From contig CANKYU010000001.1 of NCBI GenBank assembly GCA_947488295.1, positions 310,001 to 374,000 on the forward strand: a DNA stretch of 64,000 bases. The letters run 5' to 3'. Below, piece by piece: positions 26,031 to 35,604 of the stretch (position 1 is its first letter; each line of letters begins with the position of its first letter). The position numbers were made by a program, and so were the translations under genes. Under the pieces are notes generated by a model, which saw only the letters and a program-made list of their open reading frames with translations, did not search any database and was not told the DNA's origin. The DNA comes from an uncultured Anderseniella sp. Lineage in GTDB: Bacteria > Pseudomonadota > Alphaproteobacteria > Rhizobiales > Aestuariivirgaceae.

Positions 26031-26258
26031 GGCGCTTCGCGCCAGGGTTTATTCCGCTCACGCCAGCAGCCTGACGGCTGCGCTCCGCGGGGGCGCACTT
26101 TGTGCGATGGCCGGTCGGCCTTGCCTCGGCGCTTCGCGCCAGGGCTTATTTCGCTCACGCCAGCAGCCTTCGGCTGCGCTCCGCCGGGGCGCACTTCGTG
26201 CGGCGGCCAGTCGGCCTTGCCTCACCACTTCGTGCCTCGGTTGGCAGTTCATCACTAT
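26031..26258 (+). repeat. Hairpin-rich dispersed repeat, two tandem copies (97-base period) plus shared end
   Basis: Copies begin at 26031 and 26128 with GGCGCTTCGCGCCAGGG. Each contains GCTCACGCCAGCAGCC, a TTC-apex hairpin (GCAGCCTTCGGCTGC in copy 2, with one change in copy 1), GCGCACTT(C/T)GTGCG and GGCC..TCGGCCTTGCC. The second copy continues through CACTTCGTGCCTCGG to TTCATCAC, as does the single minus-strand copy at 17447-17580. Confidence 0.88.
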
Positions 26259-26262
26259 CGTC

Positions 26263-26282
26263 ATCCCCATGAACATGGGGAT
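26263..26282. repeat. Short palindrome ATCCCCATG-AA-CATGGGGAT
   Basis: Nine-base arms with a two-base centre, directly after the dispersed repeat. GTCATCCCCATG palindromes of this type are frequent between genes in alphaproteobacteria. It is downstream of the fdxA operon and may help end its transcript. Confidence 0.6.
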
Positions 26283-26390
26283 CCAATGCCGGCAGGGACG
26301 ATGTATGCCGTCACGTGTTGATTTCAGTATCCACAATCTTCCAGGTCAGCGGCGTGCCGATGCCTGCATGCGGATGCCTAGGATTTGGCC

Positions 26391-26729
26391 CTAGTCGCCT
26401 TCGCCGGGTTCCTCGGAGAAATACTTCTCGAACTTGCCCTGTTCACCGTCATGTTTCTCGGCATCGTCGGGAGACTCGCCCTTCTGGGTGATATTGGGCC
26501 AGATGTCGGCGAACTTGGTGTTCAGCTCAAGCCATTTTTCCAGACCGGGCTCGGTATCCGGCTTGATGGCTTCCGCCGGACACTCAGGCTCACATACGCC
26601 GCAGTCAATACATTCGTCCGGGTGAATGACAAGCATGTTGTCGCCCTCATAAAAGCAGTCCACCGGACACACTTCAACGCAGTCCATGTACTTGCACTTG
26701 ATGCAGTTCTCAATGACGATATAGGTCAT
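26391..26729 (-). CDS. fdxA: Seven-iron ferredoxin FdxA
   Basis: 112 residues. It carries one 3Fe-4S and one 4Fe-4S cluster. By comparison with Azotobacter ferredoxin I, C9, C17 and C50 would hold the 3Fe-4S cluster and C21, C40, C43 and C46 the 4Fe-4S cluster ([16 protein letters not shown] and [13 protein letters not shown]). The C-terminal extension [24 protein letters not shown] is typical of the rhizobial FdxA group. It acts as a low-potential electron carrier in the cytoplasm. It is 18 bases downstream of the S4 protein gene, in the conserved alphaproteobacterial order helicase-S4-fdxA, which supports cotranscription. Confidence 0.96.
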   Translation of the reverse strand: MTYIVIENCIKCKYMDCVEVCPVDCFYEGDNMLVIHPDECIDCGVCEPECPAEAIKPDTEPGLEKWLELNTKFADIWPNITQKGESPDDAEKHDGEQGKFEKYFSEEPGEGD

Positions 26730-26747
26730 GGGTGGGCTCTTAAACTC

Positions 26748-27149
26748 TCAAATGTTGCCTTTGTCAGGGGGGTCGCCGGTGAACTTGCATTTTCTCGGCG
26801 CATCGTCAAGCGTACTCGTACGTTTGTCGGGCATCATGTGGTGTGTGGCTGTGCCGGCGGCAATGCCTGAATCCGGATTTATTTCGCAATACAGCAAACG
26901 GGCTTCGGGCGCCGGGCCTCTGCGCGTGCCGACTGCGACGACCTCAACCACTTTAATTTGATCGCGGTTCATGAAACTCACCACATCACCCGGCGAGACG
27001 GTGTGCGACGGCTTGGTGATCCTGGTGCGGTTTACCCTGACCTTGCCTTTTACAACCAGGCGCTGGGCCAGCGCCCTGGTCTTGACGAAGCGGGCAAACC
27101 ACAGCCACCGATCAACCCGTTGAACTGCACCTGCGGCCTCGTCTGCCAT
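26748..27149 (-). CDS. S4-domain RNA-binding protein (Hsp15/HslR-like)
   Basis: 133 residues. The S4 domain covers about residues 9-60: VQRVDRWLWFARFVKTRALAQRLVVKGKVRVNR in consecutive pieces, then PSHTVSPGDVVSF. Hsp15 members bind 50S subunits that carry stalled nascent chains. The C-terminal tail is variable and basic. Its ATG is one base after the helicase stop codon, so it is very likely translationally coupled to the helicase, and fdxA follows. The biochemical target in this species is inferred from family. Confidence 0.88.
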   Translation of the reverse strand: MADEAAGAVQRVDRWLWFARFVKTRALAQRLVVKGKVRVNRTRITKPSHTVSPGDVVSFMNRDQIKVVEVVAVGTRRGPAPEARLLYCEINPDSGIAAGTATHHMMPDKRTSTLDDAPRKCKFTGDPPDKGNI

Positions 27150-27150
27150 A

Positions 27151-30105
27151 TTACTCTTTGGTCAATCCCTGTTTCAGCTGACCCAGGATTGCAAACGGGC
27201 TGTTGGGGTCCACGGGCTTTTCCCGGCGTTGAGCAGGCGGGCGCCGGCCGGACGGTTTGTTGCCGCCGCCCGGCTTCTTGTTGCGGTTGCGATCCGGCTT
27301 GCCGGCATTGCCTTTGGCACCCTTTGAGCGGTTGCCCGCCTGTTGTTTTTGATGGCGGAACGGGCCTGTGTCCTTGGGCCACCAGACCTCGATCATTTCG
27401 GGTTCAGCCGGTTTCGCGTCCTGCGTCTGCTCAGGCCCAGGCGCACTTGTCCCGGCAGACTCGGCCACCGGAGCGTCGGCAGGGCCAGCTTCGGCAGGTG
27501 TTTCCGGTGCAGCCTCGACAGGTGCAACCTCGGCAGGTGCAGTGTCGGTTGGCGCGGTCACTTCAGGGGCACTGTCAGCGGTTGTTTCAGAGGCTGCTTC
27601 GGACACAGCTTCAACCGGCGCTTCGGCAGAAGTTCCTGCGCCCGCTTGTTGTTCGGGTTTTGGCTTCTCCGGAGCTTTTCGCTTTTGTGCGGAAAACCCG
27701 AGCGATTTCAGGATTGACGAGAACTCGTCACCGGAACATCCGACCAGGGACATCATGTCGGGCACAACGGTAAACCCGCCACCGTCCACTGATCCGTCCG
27801 GGCGCTCTTCGCCTTCGCGTTGCGCGCGCCAGAACACGCGGGTGCGGATCATGTCGCCAAGCCGCTCCAGCATGTCGACGCGCACGGCACGCGCGCCGCA
27901 GACGCGAAAACCCACAACCTGGTAAAACCCGCGCGGCGTGGCGTTGTCGAACGGGACCGATGTCAGCCCCTGTTGCGGCATGGCGGCGGGCAGGGCGGCT
28001 GCGTCCAGCCCGCGCTTGTCGGCATCATGCAGCGCCCACAGCAACAGCCGCAGCGCGGTCGGCGCAGGTTTCAGGATGGTCGGAACGAAAATATGAAAGG
28101 CACCGAAGCGCACGCCATGCTTGCGAAGGATGCCGCGCTCGTCCTGGCCAAGCGATTTGACCTCATCAGCGACCTGTTCGCGCGGCAGCACGCCGAGTGT
28201 CTCGATGATCTGGAAAGCGATGCCGCGCGCGATACCGGTAATGTCATCAGCTTCGGCCAGTGATACCAGCGGCGCCAGCAGGCCGGCAATATGGCGCGAG
28301 ACGAATTTTGACAGGCGCATCTGCACCGCCTCGCGGTCCGGCGCCGATACCTGTTCGTCAGCCAGCGTTTCAACACGCGGTTTCAACAGGTTCTCGCTGC
28401 CGGTGAGACGCCCGACCGCATGCGACTTCCATATGATATTGCCGGCTGCATCGAGGCTGAAGTCCGGGTCCGGCGCGGCAACCACCGATTGCGCCCGCCC
28501 GACCAGCGTGTCGGTTACCGTCTGCAGGGCTGCAGAAACCAGTACCCTGGAGTGTTCGCCGTCTGCTGGTTCGGCGATGAAACGCAAGCCTTCAATGCGG
28601 CCTGCATATTCGCCTTCCACGAGGACGGCACCTTCCTGATCAACACTCGACATCAATTCTTCCCTTTCACGCAGCCGTTTCATCAACACGCTTGTGCGCC
28701 GGTCGATGAACCGCTGGGTCAGCCTTTCATGCAAGGCATCCGATAATCTGTCTTCCATTGCCCTTGTCAGGTCCTGCCAGTGGCCGGGGTCGTCCAGCCA
28801 GTCCTGCCGGTTGGCAACAAAGGTCCAGGTTCGCACATGGGCAATGCGGTTTGACAAGGTATCTATATCGCCATTGGTATTGTCGCAATACGCCAACTGT
28901 CGGGCAAACCATTGCGTGTCAATGCGTCCGGTGTCTGCGACATAGCGGAAAATGGTGGCGACAAGGTTGGCGTGTTCGCTGCCGGTGATGTTGCGATAGT
29001 CCGGCAACTGGCAGGTTTCCCATAACAGTTCCACAGTCTCGCGACCTGATGCGCGGTCGATGATTTCAGCATCGCGGGCAATCAGAGTGAGGGTCTCTAT
29101 GTCTGCGCCCGGCCTCGTCCTGGTCAACCCTTCGCGGTTGGGCAGCGCGTTCAGCGAGCCGAGCAGGCGGTCCACCGACCCGAAATTGAGGTTGCGGTTG
29201 CGCCACTGCAGCACACGCAGCGGCTCGAAGCGGTGTTCCTCAAGCTGTTCGATGGTTTCTGCATCCATGCTCACCGCATCGGCAGTCAGGCCGAATGTGC
29301 CGTCGTTCATGTAGCGTCCGGCCCGTCCGGCGATCTGGCCCATCTCGGCAGCGGTCAGATTGCGGAACTGAAAGCCGTCAAATTTGCGCGTTGCGGCAAA
29401 GGCGACATGGTCGACATCCATGTTGAGGCCCATGCCGATCGCATCGGTTGCAACAATATGATCGACATCGCCCGACTGATACAGTTCAACCTGCGCATTG
29501 CGGGTGCGCGGGCTGAGCGCTCCCAGAACCACTGCAGCGCCGCCCCTTTGCCGCCGGATCAGCTCTGCGACGGAGTACACCATGCCTGCTGAAAACCCGA
29601 CAATTGCCGTGCGCTTGGGCAGGCGCGTGATCTTTTTCTGGCCGGCGAAGCTGAGTTTTGAAAACCGGGGACGCGATACATAATTCACCCCGTTCAGCAG
29701 TTTTTCCAGCATCGGCCTGATGGTGGCCGCGCCCAGCAGCAGGGTTTCGTTGAGCCCGCGTGAGTGCAACAGCCTGTCGGTGAACACGTGACCGCGCTCG
29801 CTGTCGGCGGCGAGCTGGATTTCGTCAATGGCCATGAACGACACCGGAATATCGTTGGGCATGGCTTCCACAGTGCAAACCCAGTAGCGCGGTGCCGGCG
29901 GGATCAGCTTTTCCTCGCCGGTGACCAGTGCCACGGACATCTGGCCTGCCCGGGCAACAACGCGGTCATAAACCTCCCGCGCCAGAAGGCGCAGCGGCAG
30001 GCCGATCATGCCGCTGGGATGGCCAAGCATCCTTTCCACCGCATGATGGGTTTTGCCAGTGTTGGTCGGCCCCAGAAGGGCGGTTACGTTTCTGCGGGCA
30101 TCCAT
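27151..30105 (-). CDS. SUV3-like DExH/D-box helicase (helicase-related protein)
   Basis: 984 residues. The N-terminal RecA-like core has Walker A LGPTNTGKTHHAVERML (11-27), a DEIQ box at 95-98, motif III GAATIRPML, and a C-terminal helicase domain with VATDAIGMGLNMDVDHVAF and QIAGRAGRYMNDGTFG. These are the signatures of the SUV3/mitochondrial-degradosome helicase group, which unwinds RNA in decay or processing. The region after about residue 840 is a low-complexity tail rich in alanine, glutamate and proline, and the last 70 residues are rich in lysine, arginine, glycine and proline, like an RNA-binding tail. The gene leads a unit with the S4 protein and fdxA. Long antisense frames within it are shadows. 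Confidence 0.93.
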   Translation of the reverse strand: MDARRNVTALLGPTNTGKTHHAVERMLGHPSGMIGLPLRLLAREVYDRVVARAGQMSVALVTGEEKLIPPAPRYWVCTVEAMPNDIPVSFMAIDEIQLAADSERGHVFTDRLLHSRGLNETLLLGAATIRPMLEKLLNGVNYVSRPRFSKLSFAGQKKITRLPKRTAIVGFSAGMVYSVAELIRRQRGGAAVVLGALSPRTRNAQVELYQSGDVDHIVATDAIGMGLNMDVDHVAFAATRKFDGFQFRNLTAAEMGQIAGRAGRYMNDGTFGLTADAVSMDAETIEQLEEHRFEPLRVLQWRNRNLNFGSVDRLLGSLNALPNREGLTRTRPGADIETLTLIARDAEIIDRASGRETVELLWETCQLPDYRNITGSEHANLVATIFRYVADTGRIDTQWFARQLAYCDNTNGDIDTLSNRIAHVRTWTFVANRQDWLDDPGHWQDLTRAMEDRLSDALHERLTQRFIDRRTSVLMKRLREREELMSSVDQEGAVLVEGEYAGRIEGLRFIAEPADGEHSRVLVSAALQTVTDTLVGRAQSVVAAPDPDFSLDAAGNIIWKSHAVGRLTGSENLLKPRVETLADEQVSAPDREAVQMRLSKFVSRHIAGLLAPLVSLAEADDITGIARGIAFQIIETLGVLPREQVADEVKSLGQDERGILRKHGVRFGAFHIFVPTILKPAPTALRLLLWALHDADKRGLDAAALPAAMPQQGLTSVPFDNATPRGFYQVVGFRVCGARAVRVDMLERLGDMIRTRVFWRAQREGEERPDGSVDGGGFTVVPDMMSLVGCSGDEFSSILKSLGFSAQKRKAPEKPKPEQQAGAGTSAEAPVEAVSEAASETTADSAPEVTAPTDTAPAEVAPVEAAPETPAEAGPADAPVAESAGTSAPGPEQTQDAKPAEPEMIEVWWPKDTGPFRHQKQQAGNRSKGAKGNAGKPDRNRNKKPGGGNKPSGRRPPAQRREKPVDPNSPFAILGQLKQGLTKE

Positions 30106-30365
30106 GAAGGTTCTGCTGAGGGTCCGGTAAGCGTGGGCGGGAGAGTTAGTATCATGTCATCCGTTGCGTGTATGTGACGCAAAACATCGCTGTTTGCATG
30201 TGCCGTAAAGTTGTCCGGACGTGCAGCCGGATCATTCCAGTATCGGATTCAAACAGGAACATGTCATGACCGAATCATGAATCACATCAGATTCATGTTG
30301 TGTTCACCCCCCACATATAGCGTTCCGGGCAGTCGCCGGGCACAAATGGAACTGCTTGCCGGGGT

Positions 30366-31223
30366 CTATCTCTTTGCCAGGGACTTCGAATTGAGCGGTT
30401 TGCCGGACAGGGTCGCCCTGTTGGCATAGGCCACGAAATCCTTGCCCTTGATCTTGCCTGTCACGGCAACCAGAACGTTCATGTCACGGCCCAGCGCGGA
30501 CGACCTGACGGGTGCGAACCAGACCCTGAAAACCGGCGGTTTTTTGCGATATTTTGCTTCTGTCTTGGCAGACAGGCCGGCAAGGGTGGAATAGGTCATG
30601 CTGCATACGATTGCCGGGCCGCGGTACACGCCGCCGTCCTTCTTGCCGAACGTATCATCCTTGATTTTCCGCAAGGCAAGCTTGAACACTTCCTTGCCGT
30701 TATAGACGCGATAACTGGCGTCGCAGGGGTTTTTGGCCGGCGTTACCGCGATATCCATGATGGATGCGAGCGTGTCCCGGGCGCCGGCGGCGGACGCCGA
30801 CTTGATTTTCGCCTCGGTTTCGCCGTTTACGGCCGGTTTGCGTTTGGTGGAGACAGGCTTCAATCCGTCAAAGTTGACGGTGTATCTGCCCTTTTTACCT
30901 TTTTCGGTCACCTTCATGGTGAAGTTGTTCGAGCGGGCGCCCTTGCCGGTGACGGCACCTGACGATGTCATGTCCATCTTCAGGTCGATAAAGAGCGACG
31001 CCAGGCCCTTGGGGCGCAGTTTGGCTGTCGAACTGAAGGCATTCTCGCCAATGTCCGCCGAATAGTTGAGTGCAAATGCCCTGATCCCGCGGGTATAAAG
31101 ATCGTAGCGGACTTTCAGCTTGTCGGCAGCGACCGCATCACCGGACGATGCAGCGAAGGCCATGGTAAATGTGGTTGCCGCAACCGCAGTGGCTGCAATC
31201 GTGCTCATGATGGCTGTTTTCAT
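30366..31223 (-). CDS. DUF3108-domain periplasmic protein
   Basis: 285 residues. A Sec signal peptide is visible (AIMSTIAATAVAATTFTMAFAA). The mature part starts KLKVRYDLYTRGIRAFALNYSADI, the usual beginning of DUF3108 proteins, followed by beta-rich segments including AKLRPKGLASLFIDLKMDM and KGRYTVNF. Two cysteines (NPCDASYRVYNGKE and AIVCSMTYSTLAG) could form a disulphide. The function of the family is not established; it is found in the envelope and near rpmB in many Rhizobiales. It is divergent from rpmB here. Confidence 0.88.
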   Translation of the reverse strand: MKTAIMSTIAATAVAATTFTMAFAASSGDAVAADKLKVRYDLYTRGIRAFALNYSADIGENAFSSTAKLRPKGLASLFIDLKMDMTSSGAVTGKGARSNNFTMKVTEKGKKGRYTVNFDGLKPVSTKRKPAVNGETEAKIKSASAAGARDTLASIMDIAVTPAKNPCDASYRVYNGKEVFKLALRKIKDDTFGKKDGGVYRGPAIVCSMTYSTLAGLSAKTEAKYRKKPPVFRVWFAPVRSSALGRDMNVLVAVTGKIKGKDFVAYANRATLSGKPLNSKSLAKR

Positions 31224-31601
31224 AATGTCTGCCGTACCCCCGTTTTTGTCGCTCGTGTTCGTCTGAACGGTGTTTGCATGATCTTGCCTGAACGGTTGCT
31301 GAATGAAAGCGGTTGCTAGAGCCTGTTTGTGCCGTGAATATGGTATGTGGTGCCTGCATCACAAGGTGTTGAACCCAATTACCAAGTATCTTTGGTCTTC
31401 AGTCTGGTGTCCATGTGAGGCAATGCCGCAAAACCGGGCTTGACGAGGGACCCGAGCTTGCCTATAGACACGCGATGAATTTGATCCGGCCCGCTGGCGC
31501 CGGACTTTGTGTTTATGGGCCGTTTGGCACCTGCACCAAGTCCACTTCGAAACCAGGCCTGTACGGCAACCGGAAATACTGAACAAACTGGAGTAATTGA
31601 C
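31224..31601. other. 378-base divergent intergenic region between the DUF3108 gene and rpmB
   Basis: Promoters of both genes must lie here. I see a clear ribosome site for rpmB (GGAG, nine bases before the ATG) but no convincing sigma70 hexamers or autogenous L28-binding structure. Frames crossing it have no recognisable product. Confidence 0.5.
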
Positions 31602-31895
31602 ATGGCCCGTCGTTGTGAGTTGACCGGCAAGGGTGTTCTGGCAGGTAACAATGTCAGCCACGCCAACAACAAGTCCCGCCGCCGCTTTCTGCCCAATCTG
31701 TGCCAGGTGCACCTGATGAGCGAGAGCCTTGGCCGCGACTTCGCTTTCAAGGTATCGGCTGCTGCGCTGCGCTCTGTCGAGCACCGCGGTGGACTTGATG
31801 CCTACCTGCTCAAGGCCCGCGACACGGAATTGTCGCTGTCTGCCCGGCGGGTGAAGCGCAAGGTTGAAAAGAAGCTGGCGGATGCTGCTGCCTGA
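31602..31895 (+). CDS. rpmB: 50S ribosomal protein L28
   Basis: 97 residues. The sequence [20 protein letters not shown], then [14 protein letters not shown] and [18 protein letters not shown], is diagnostic for L28 of alphaproteobacteria. It lacks the paired CxxC zinc ribbons of the C+ form. The ATG at 31602 has GGAG nine bases upstream; an upstream extension of the frame is not coding. A strong terminator follows 45 bases later. L28 is part of the large ribosomal subunit near the E site. Confidence 0.98.
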   Translation: MARRCELTGKGVLAGNNVSHANNKSRRRFLPNLCQVHLMSESLGRDFAFKVSAAALRSVEHRGGLDAYLLKARDTELSLSARRVKRKVEKKLADAAA

Positions 31896-31939
31896 GGTGG
31901 TGTCGCACGCCTGACGCAATCAACCTGTTACAAGGTTCC

Positions 31940-31967
31940 GGCCGCTCCTCAAGGGGGCGGCCTTTTT
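31940..31967 (+). terminator. Rho-independent terminator after rpmB
   Basis: GGCCGCTCC (31940-31948) pairs with GGGGCGGCC (31954-31962) with one G-T pair and a five-base loop, followed by TTTTT. It lies 18 bases before the acetyltransferase start, so that gene must have its own promoter or rely on read-through. Confidence 0.92.
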
Positions 31968-31984
31968 GTTGGTGAGTTTCGGCT

Positions 31985-32659
31985 ATGACTGAAGAAACCG
32001 GAAACAATGATCGCGCAAAACGGCAGACTGGTTCGAGCCGTGATGGCGAGCCGTCCATTCATACGTCGGCTTCACTGCGGGACTGCAAGGTCGGGCGGTT
32101 CTGCGAGGTCAAGGAACGCGTCCTGATGCGATCGTCTGCACTGGGTGACTACAGCTATGTCGAGCGCCACTCGGAGCTGATCTACACCCGGACGGGCAGG
32201 TTCTGCGCCATAGCGGCTGACGTGCGGCTCAATGCGCTCAACCATCCGATCGAGAGGGTCAGTCAGCACAAGTTCACCTATCGCGCCAACGAGTATTTTG
32301 TCGGCAAGAAGCTCGACCACGGGTTTCGTGAACAGCGCATGGACGGCGGCCGGGTGGTGCTGGGCCACGATGTCTGGATCGGACATGGAGCCATCGTATT
32401 GCCGGGTGTAACTGTCGGCACCGGTGCCGTTGTCGGCGCAGGCAGCGTTGTTACCCGCGATGTCGAGCCATATGCGATTGTCGCCGGGACACCGGCCCGG
32501 TTCGTGCGCTGGCGGTTCGAGCCGGAGACCGCACAGCGGTTGCAGCAACTGGCATGGTGGAACTGGAGCCATGATCAGCTCGCAGACGCGGTGGATGACA
32601 TGGCGCAAATGGAGGTTGCGGCCTTTCTGGACAAGTATGACGGTGGCATCGAAATCTGA
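31985..32659 (+). CDS. Hexapeptide-repeat acetyltransferase (DapH/GlmU-related, phosphonate-type)
   Basis: 224 residues. It is a left-handed beta-helix acyltransferase: [53 protein letters not shown] with the catalytic-region histidine, then [37 protein letters not shown] in consecutive hexapeptide turns and [15 protein letters not shown]. The pattern [18 protein letters not shown] is that of the transferase family found in phosphonate (phn) gene clusters, but no phn gene is seen here. It probably transfers an acetyl group from acetyl-CoA to a small hydroxyl- or amine-bearing molecule. It is a single gene, convergent with the esterase gene 9 bases away. Confidence 0.88.
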   Translation: MTEETGNNDRAKRQTGSSRDGEPSIHTSASLRDCKVGRFCEVKERVLMRSSALGDYSYVERHSELIYTRTGRFCAIAADVRLNALNHPIERVSQHKFTYRANEYFVGKKLDHGFREQRMDGGRVVLGHDVWIGHGAIVLPGVTVGTGAVVGAGSVVTRDVEPYAIVAGTPARFVRWRFEPETAQRLQQLAWWNWSHDQLADAVDDMAQMEVAAFLDKYDGGIEI

Positions 32660-32667
32660 AGCGGACT

Positions 32668-33678
32668 CTAGTTCAGGCGGAACTGGAACATCACGGTCGA
32701 CTGCACCGACTTGTTGAAGTTGTCGTCTGAAATGACCGTAATGATTGTGCCGCGCTCGTCCTCATGCGCGGCAATGCCTTCCATATTGTCGATCTGATAG
32801 GTGGTCAGCTTGCCGGCGAACAGAAGCTGGCCCGGTCCGGTGTTGCGCTTTTGCAGATCTTCCACCGAGAACCGGCGCAAGGCCATGCCGACCAGTACCG
32901 GCGGTTTGAAACTGCGTTCAACAGTGATGATGTCCTTGCCGCCGGGCAGGATGGCAAGCCCGGTAACCAGGTAATCTTCGTGACGCGGAATATGAAACTC
33001 GTGGGTCTTGCCCTTGCGCCAGAGCCAGCCGCGAAGACTGTCGTCCCTGGCATGATTGCGCTCTGAAACAGCCACCAGCCAACCCTTTTTGGGGCCTTCC
33101 GTAAACCGTCCCAGCGCTTCGATCTCGCCGTTTTTCTGGCCTTGCGAGATGGCTTTCGGGCTCTTTATGCGTTTTGCCTTTGCCTTGAAACCGTGCTTGC
33201 CTATGTTGAACTGCTCGACCCGTTCCCGGCGTTCAAATCCGACTATCACCTTGCCGTCGATCCCTCTGGAACTCCAGGCGGCAACGGCCTCGGCATCGGA
33301 ACGTGACTTGCGGTCCTCGATCCTGCCCTTGCGGTCCAGTATCGGGGCAAGTCTCGTGTCCGAAATGCCCTTCAGGCGGCCTTCCTCGTAGACAAGACCG
33401 CCGGTCAGCCAGTGTCCGCGATCACTGACACTGACAAAGCGTTTGCCGTCGTGTGATACTTCAAGCCCGGAAAATCCGCCAAAGTGCCTGTTGTCGCTGG
33501 TCAGTGTCAGCCCGCCCAGGAAAGTAAGGCCCGGGGGCAGGCCGCCATTGCCAAATCGCGCGAAACCCCGGGGGCTGGTGCTGACCGATATGGCGGACTT
33601 GTCCGCGATGGCGGATGGAACCGGCACAAGCATGGCCACAGACAAGCAACATCCGATTACCCATCTGCAGTGCTTCAT
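32668..33678 (-). CDS. Esterase-like activity of phytase family protein
   Basis: 336 residues from the ATG at 33678; an in-frame TTG at 33702 overlaps cobT. A signal peptide follows (HCRWVIGCCLSVAMLVPVPSAIAD). The mature domain resembles the PF13449 beta-propeller family, with FGGFSGLEVSHDGKRFVSVSDRGHW, SDAEAVAAWS, VGFERRERVEQF, and DNMEGIAAHEDERGTIITVISDDNFN near the C-terminus, where acidic residues may bind metal. The product is likely periplasmic or surface-linked, acting on phosphate or carboxylate esters. The ATG lies just beyond the cobT stop, so it may be the distal gene of the cobST unit. Confidence 0.85.
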   Translation of the reverse strand: MKHCRWVIGCCLSVAMLVPVPSAIADKSAISVSTSPRGFARFGNGGLPPGLTFLGGLTLTSDNRHFGGFSGLEVSHDGKRFVSVSDRGHWLTGGLVYEEGRLKGISDTRLAPILDRKGRIEDRKSRSDAEAVAAWSSRGIDGKVIVGFERRERVEQFNIGKHGFKAKAKRIKSPKAISQGQKNGEIEALGRFTEGPKKGWLVAVSERNHARDDSLRGWLWRKGKTHEFHIPRHEDYLVTGLAILPGGKDIITVERSFKPPVLVGMALRRFSVEDLQKRNTGPGQLLFAGKLTTYQIDNMEGIAAHEDERGTIITVISDDNFNKSVQSTVMFQFRLN

Positions 33679-33698
33679 GGCTACATCTTTCAAATTGC

Positions 33699-35582
33699 TC
33701 AACCGGCCTTGCGCATTCTGCCGCTGCCTCTGCTCGTCGGTGGCGGCGCTGCAGCGCGTTCCTCAAACAGTTCTGCAAGCTTCTCGGTCATGGCACCGCC
33801 GAGTTCCTCGGCATCCACAATGGTGACCGCGCGCTGGTAGTAGCGTGTCACGTCATGGCCGATGCCGATGGCAATCAGTTCAACCGGCGACCGGTTTTCA
33901 ATGTCGGCGATCACCTGGCGCAGGTGTTTTTCGAGATAGTTGCCCGAATTGACGGACAGGGTTGAATCATCCACCGGCGCACCATCGGAGATTACCATCA
34001 TGATGCGGCGTTGTTCAGGCCGCGCCAGCAGCCTGTTGTGCGCCCAGATCAGCGCTTCGCCGTCGATGTTTTCCTTCAACAGCCCTTCGCGCATCATCAG
34101 GCCGAGATTGCGCCGGGCGCGGCGCCATGGCTGATCGGCCGACTTGTAGATGATGTGGCGCAGATCATTGAGCCGGCCCGGCATGGCCGGTTTGCCGTCG
34201 GCCAGCCACTTCTCGCGGGCCTGACCGCCCTTCCAGGCGCGGGTGGTGAATCCGAGGATTTCAACCTTGACCCCGCATCGCTCGAGGGTGCGGGCCAGAA
34301 TGTCGGCGCAGGTGGCTGCAACCGTGATCGGTCGGCCACGCATGGAACCGGAATTGTCCAGCAGCAGCGTCACGACCGTATCGCGGAACTGGGTGTCCTG
34401 TTCGACCTTGAACGACAGGGCGCTCATCGGGTCAATGACCACCCGGTACAGCCTCGCAGCATCCAGGATGCCTTCTTCAAGGTCGAAATCCCAGGAGCGG
34501 TTCTGTTGTGCCATCAAGCGGCGCTGCATGCGGTTTGCGAGCCTGGCAACCACGCCCTGAAGGCTTGCCAGCTGCTTGTCCAGATAGTTGCGCAAGCGGG
34601 TGAGTTCTTCCGGGTCACACAGCTCATCGGCTTCTACCGTCTCATCAAACTGATTGGTGTAGACCTGGTAAAACTTGTCATTGGACATGGAGGCAAACGG
34701 CAGTTCCGGCCGCCAGGGCTGGTCGCCATCGGGCTCTTCTTCGCCCTGCATGTCGTCCATGTCTTCCGAGCCGTCCATTTCCATGGCGTCTTCCATGGTT
34801 TCGTCCTGGTCGGCTTCGCCCTGCTCCATGTCTTCGGACGCCGATGTCTCTGCATCCTCCTGACCGGTTTCGGTCTGGTCCTGCTCACCTTCTGCATCGT
34901 CGTCGGTGTCGTCGTCATTATCTTCGGCATCGTCCGGATCGTCGCCGAGTTCATCAGACATTTCGAGCCGCGCCAGCAGGTCGCGCGACAGGCGTGAAAA
35001 GGCTGTCTGGTCATGGATGCAGTCATCCAGGCCGTCGAGTTTCTCACTGGCCTTTTCTTCAATCCACGGACGCCACAGGTCAACCAGCTTCTTTGCGGAT
35101 TCCGGCGGAGCCTCCCCGGTCAGGCGCTCACGCACCATCAGCGCCAGTGCATCTTCCAGCGGTGCATCTTCGCGCTTGTGCAGGGGGCCTGTGACTTTCT
35201 CGTCAAAGCGCTTGTCCATCATGGCATTGAGATTGTCGGCCATGCCCGGCATGGCGCGCGCGCCGAGAGCCTCGACACGGGCCTGCTCGATTGCCTCATA
35301 GACGGTGCGTGCCTGCTGGCCCTGCGGCAGATAGCGCGAGTGAACGCTGGTCGAATGGTTGGCAAGCCGCATTGCCATGGCATCCGACAGACCGCGGGTT
35401 ACTGCAATATCCGCGGCAGTTGCGTCGCGAGTGACCTGCGGCAAGCGGGCGCGCTTGTCGGTGATGCCGGGGTGTTCGGCACCGAACGAGCAGGTGAGTT
35501 CCGGCTCGTCGGCAATTGTCTTCATGGCGAGCGTCAGGGCGCGCTTGAAGTTCTCTGCCGGTGCGTCACGATCATTTGCCAT
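33699..35582 (-). CDS. cobT: Cobaltochelatase subunit CobT
   Basis: 627 residues. CobT is the VWA-domain subunit of the aerobic cobaltochelatase CobNST, which inserts cobalt into hydrogenobyrinate a,c-diamide in B12 synthesis. The N-terminal helical part is followed by a very acidic stretch at about 220-300 ([19 protein letters not shown] and similar). The C-terminal VWA domain has the MIDAS motif DNSGSM at residue 409 and [15 protein letters not shown]. The gene is 22 bases downstream of cobS. No cobN is in the window, so the large subunit must be encoded elsewhere, as in many Rhizobiales. Confidence 0.96.
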   Translation of the reverse strand: MANDRDAPAENFKRALTLAMKTIADEPELTCSFGAEHPGITDKRARLPQVTRDATAADIAVTRGLSDAMAMRLANHSTSVHSRYLPQGQQARTVYEAIEQARVEALGARAMPGMADNLNAMMDKRFDEKVTGPLHKREDAPLEDALALMVRERLTGEAPPESAKKLVDLWRPWIEEKASEKLDGLDDCIHDQTAFSRLSRDLLARLEMSDELGDDPDDAEDNDDDTDDDAEGEQDQTETGQEDAETSASEDMEQGEADQDETMEDAMEMDGSEDMDDMQGEEEPDGDQPWRPELPFASMSNDKFYQVYTNQFDETVEADELCDPEELTRLRNYLDKQLASLQGVVARLANRMQRRLMAQQNRSWDFDLEEGILDAARLYRVVIDPMSALSFKVEQDTQFRDTVVTLLLDNSGSMRGRPITVAATCADILARTLERCGVKVEILGFTTRAWKGGQAREKWLADGKPAMPGRLNDLRHIIYKSADQPWRRARRNLGLMMREGLLKENIDGEALIWAHNRLLARPEQRRIMMVISDGAPVDDSTLSVNSGNYLEKHLRQVIADIENRSPVELIAIGIGHDVTRYYQRAVTIVDAEELGGAMTEKLAELFEERAAAPPPTSRGSGRMRKAG

Positions 35583-35604
35583 TGGTTATCTGCTGTCCGC
35601 CGGT

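Larger units (their letters stand above)
25539..26390. other. 852-base non-coding interval between carD and fdxA
   Basis: The interval holds the carD promoter side, two CtrA-like boxes (25870-25884 and 25969-25983), two tandem copies of the hairpin-rich dispersed repeat (26031-26258) and a short palindrome (26263-26282). An 80-codon frame at 25749-25991 has no recognisable product or ribosome site and is not called. The part 25855-26020 is noticeably more AT-rich than its surroundings. Confidence 0.6.

Noticed and set aside
27343..27925. Two frames of 124 and 185 codons opposite the helicase tail
   Set aside because: They mirror the alanine/glutamate/proline-rich tail; low-complexity composition explains their openness.
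34011..34997. A 328-codon frame opposite cobT
   Set aside because: It mirrors the acidic and VWA regions of CobT and has no family resemblance.
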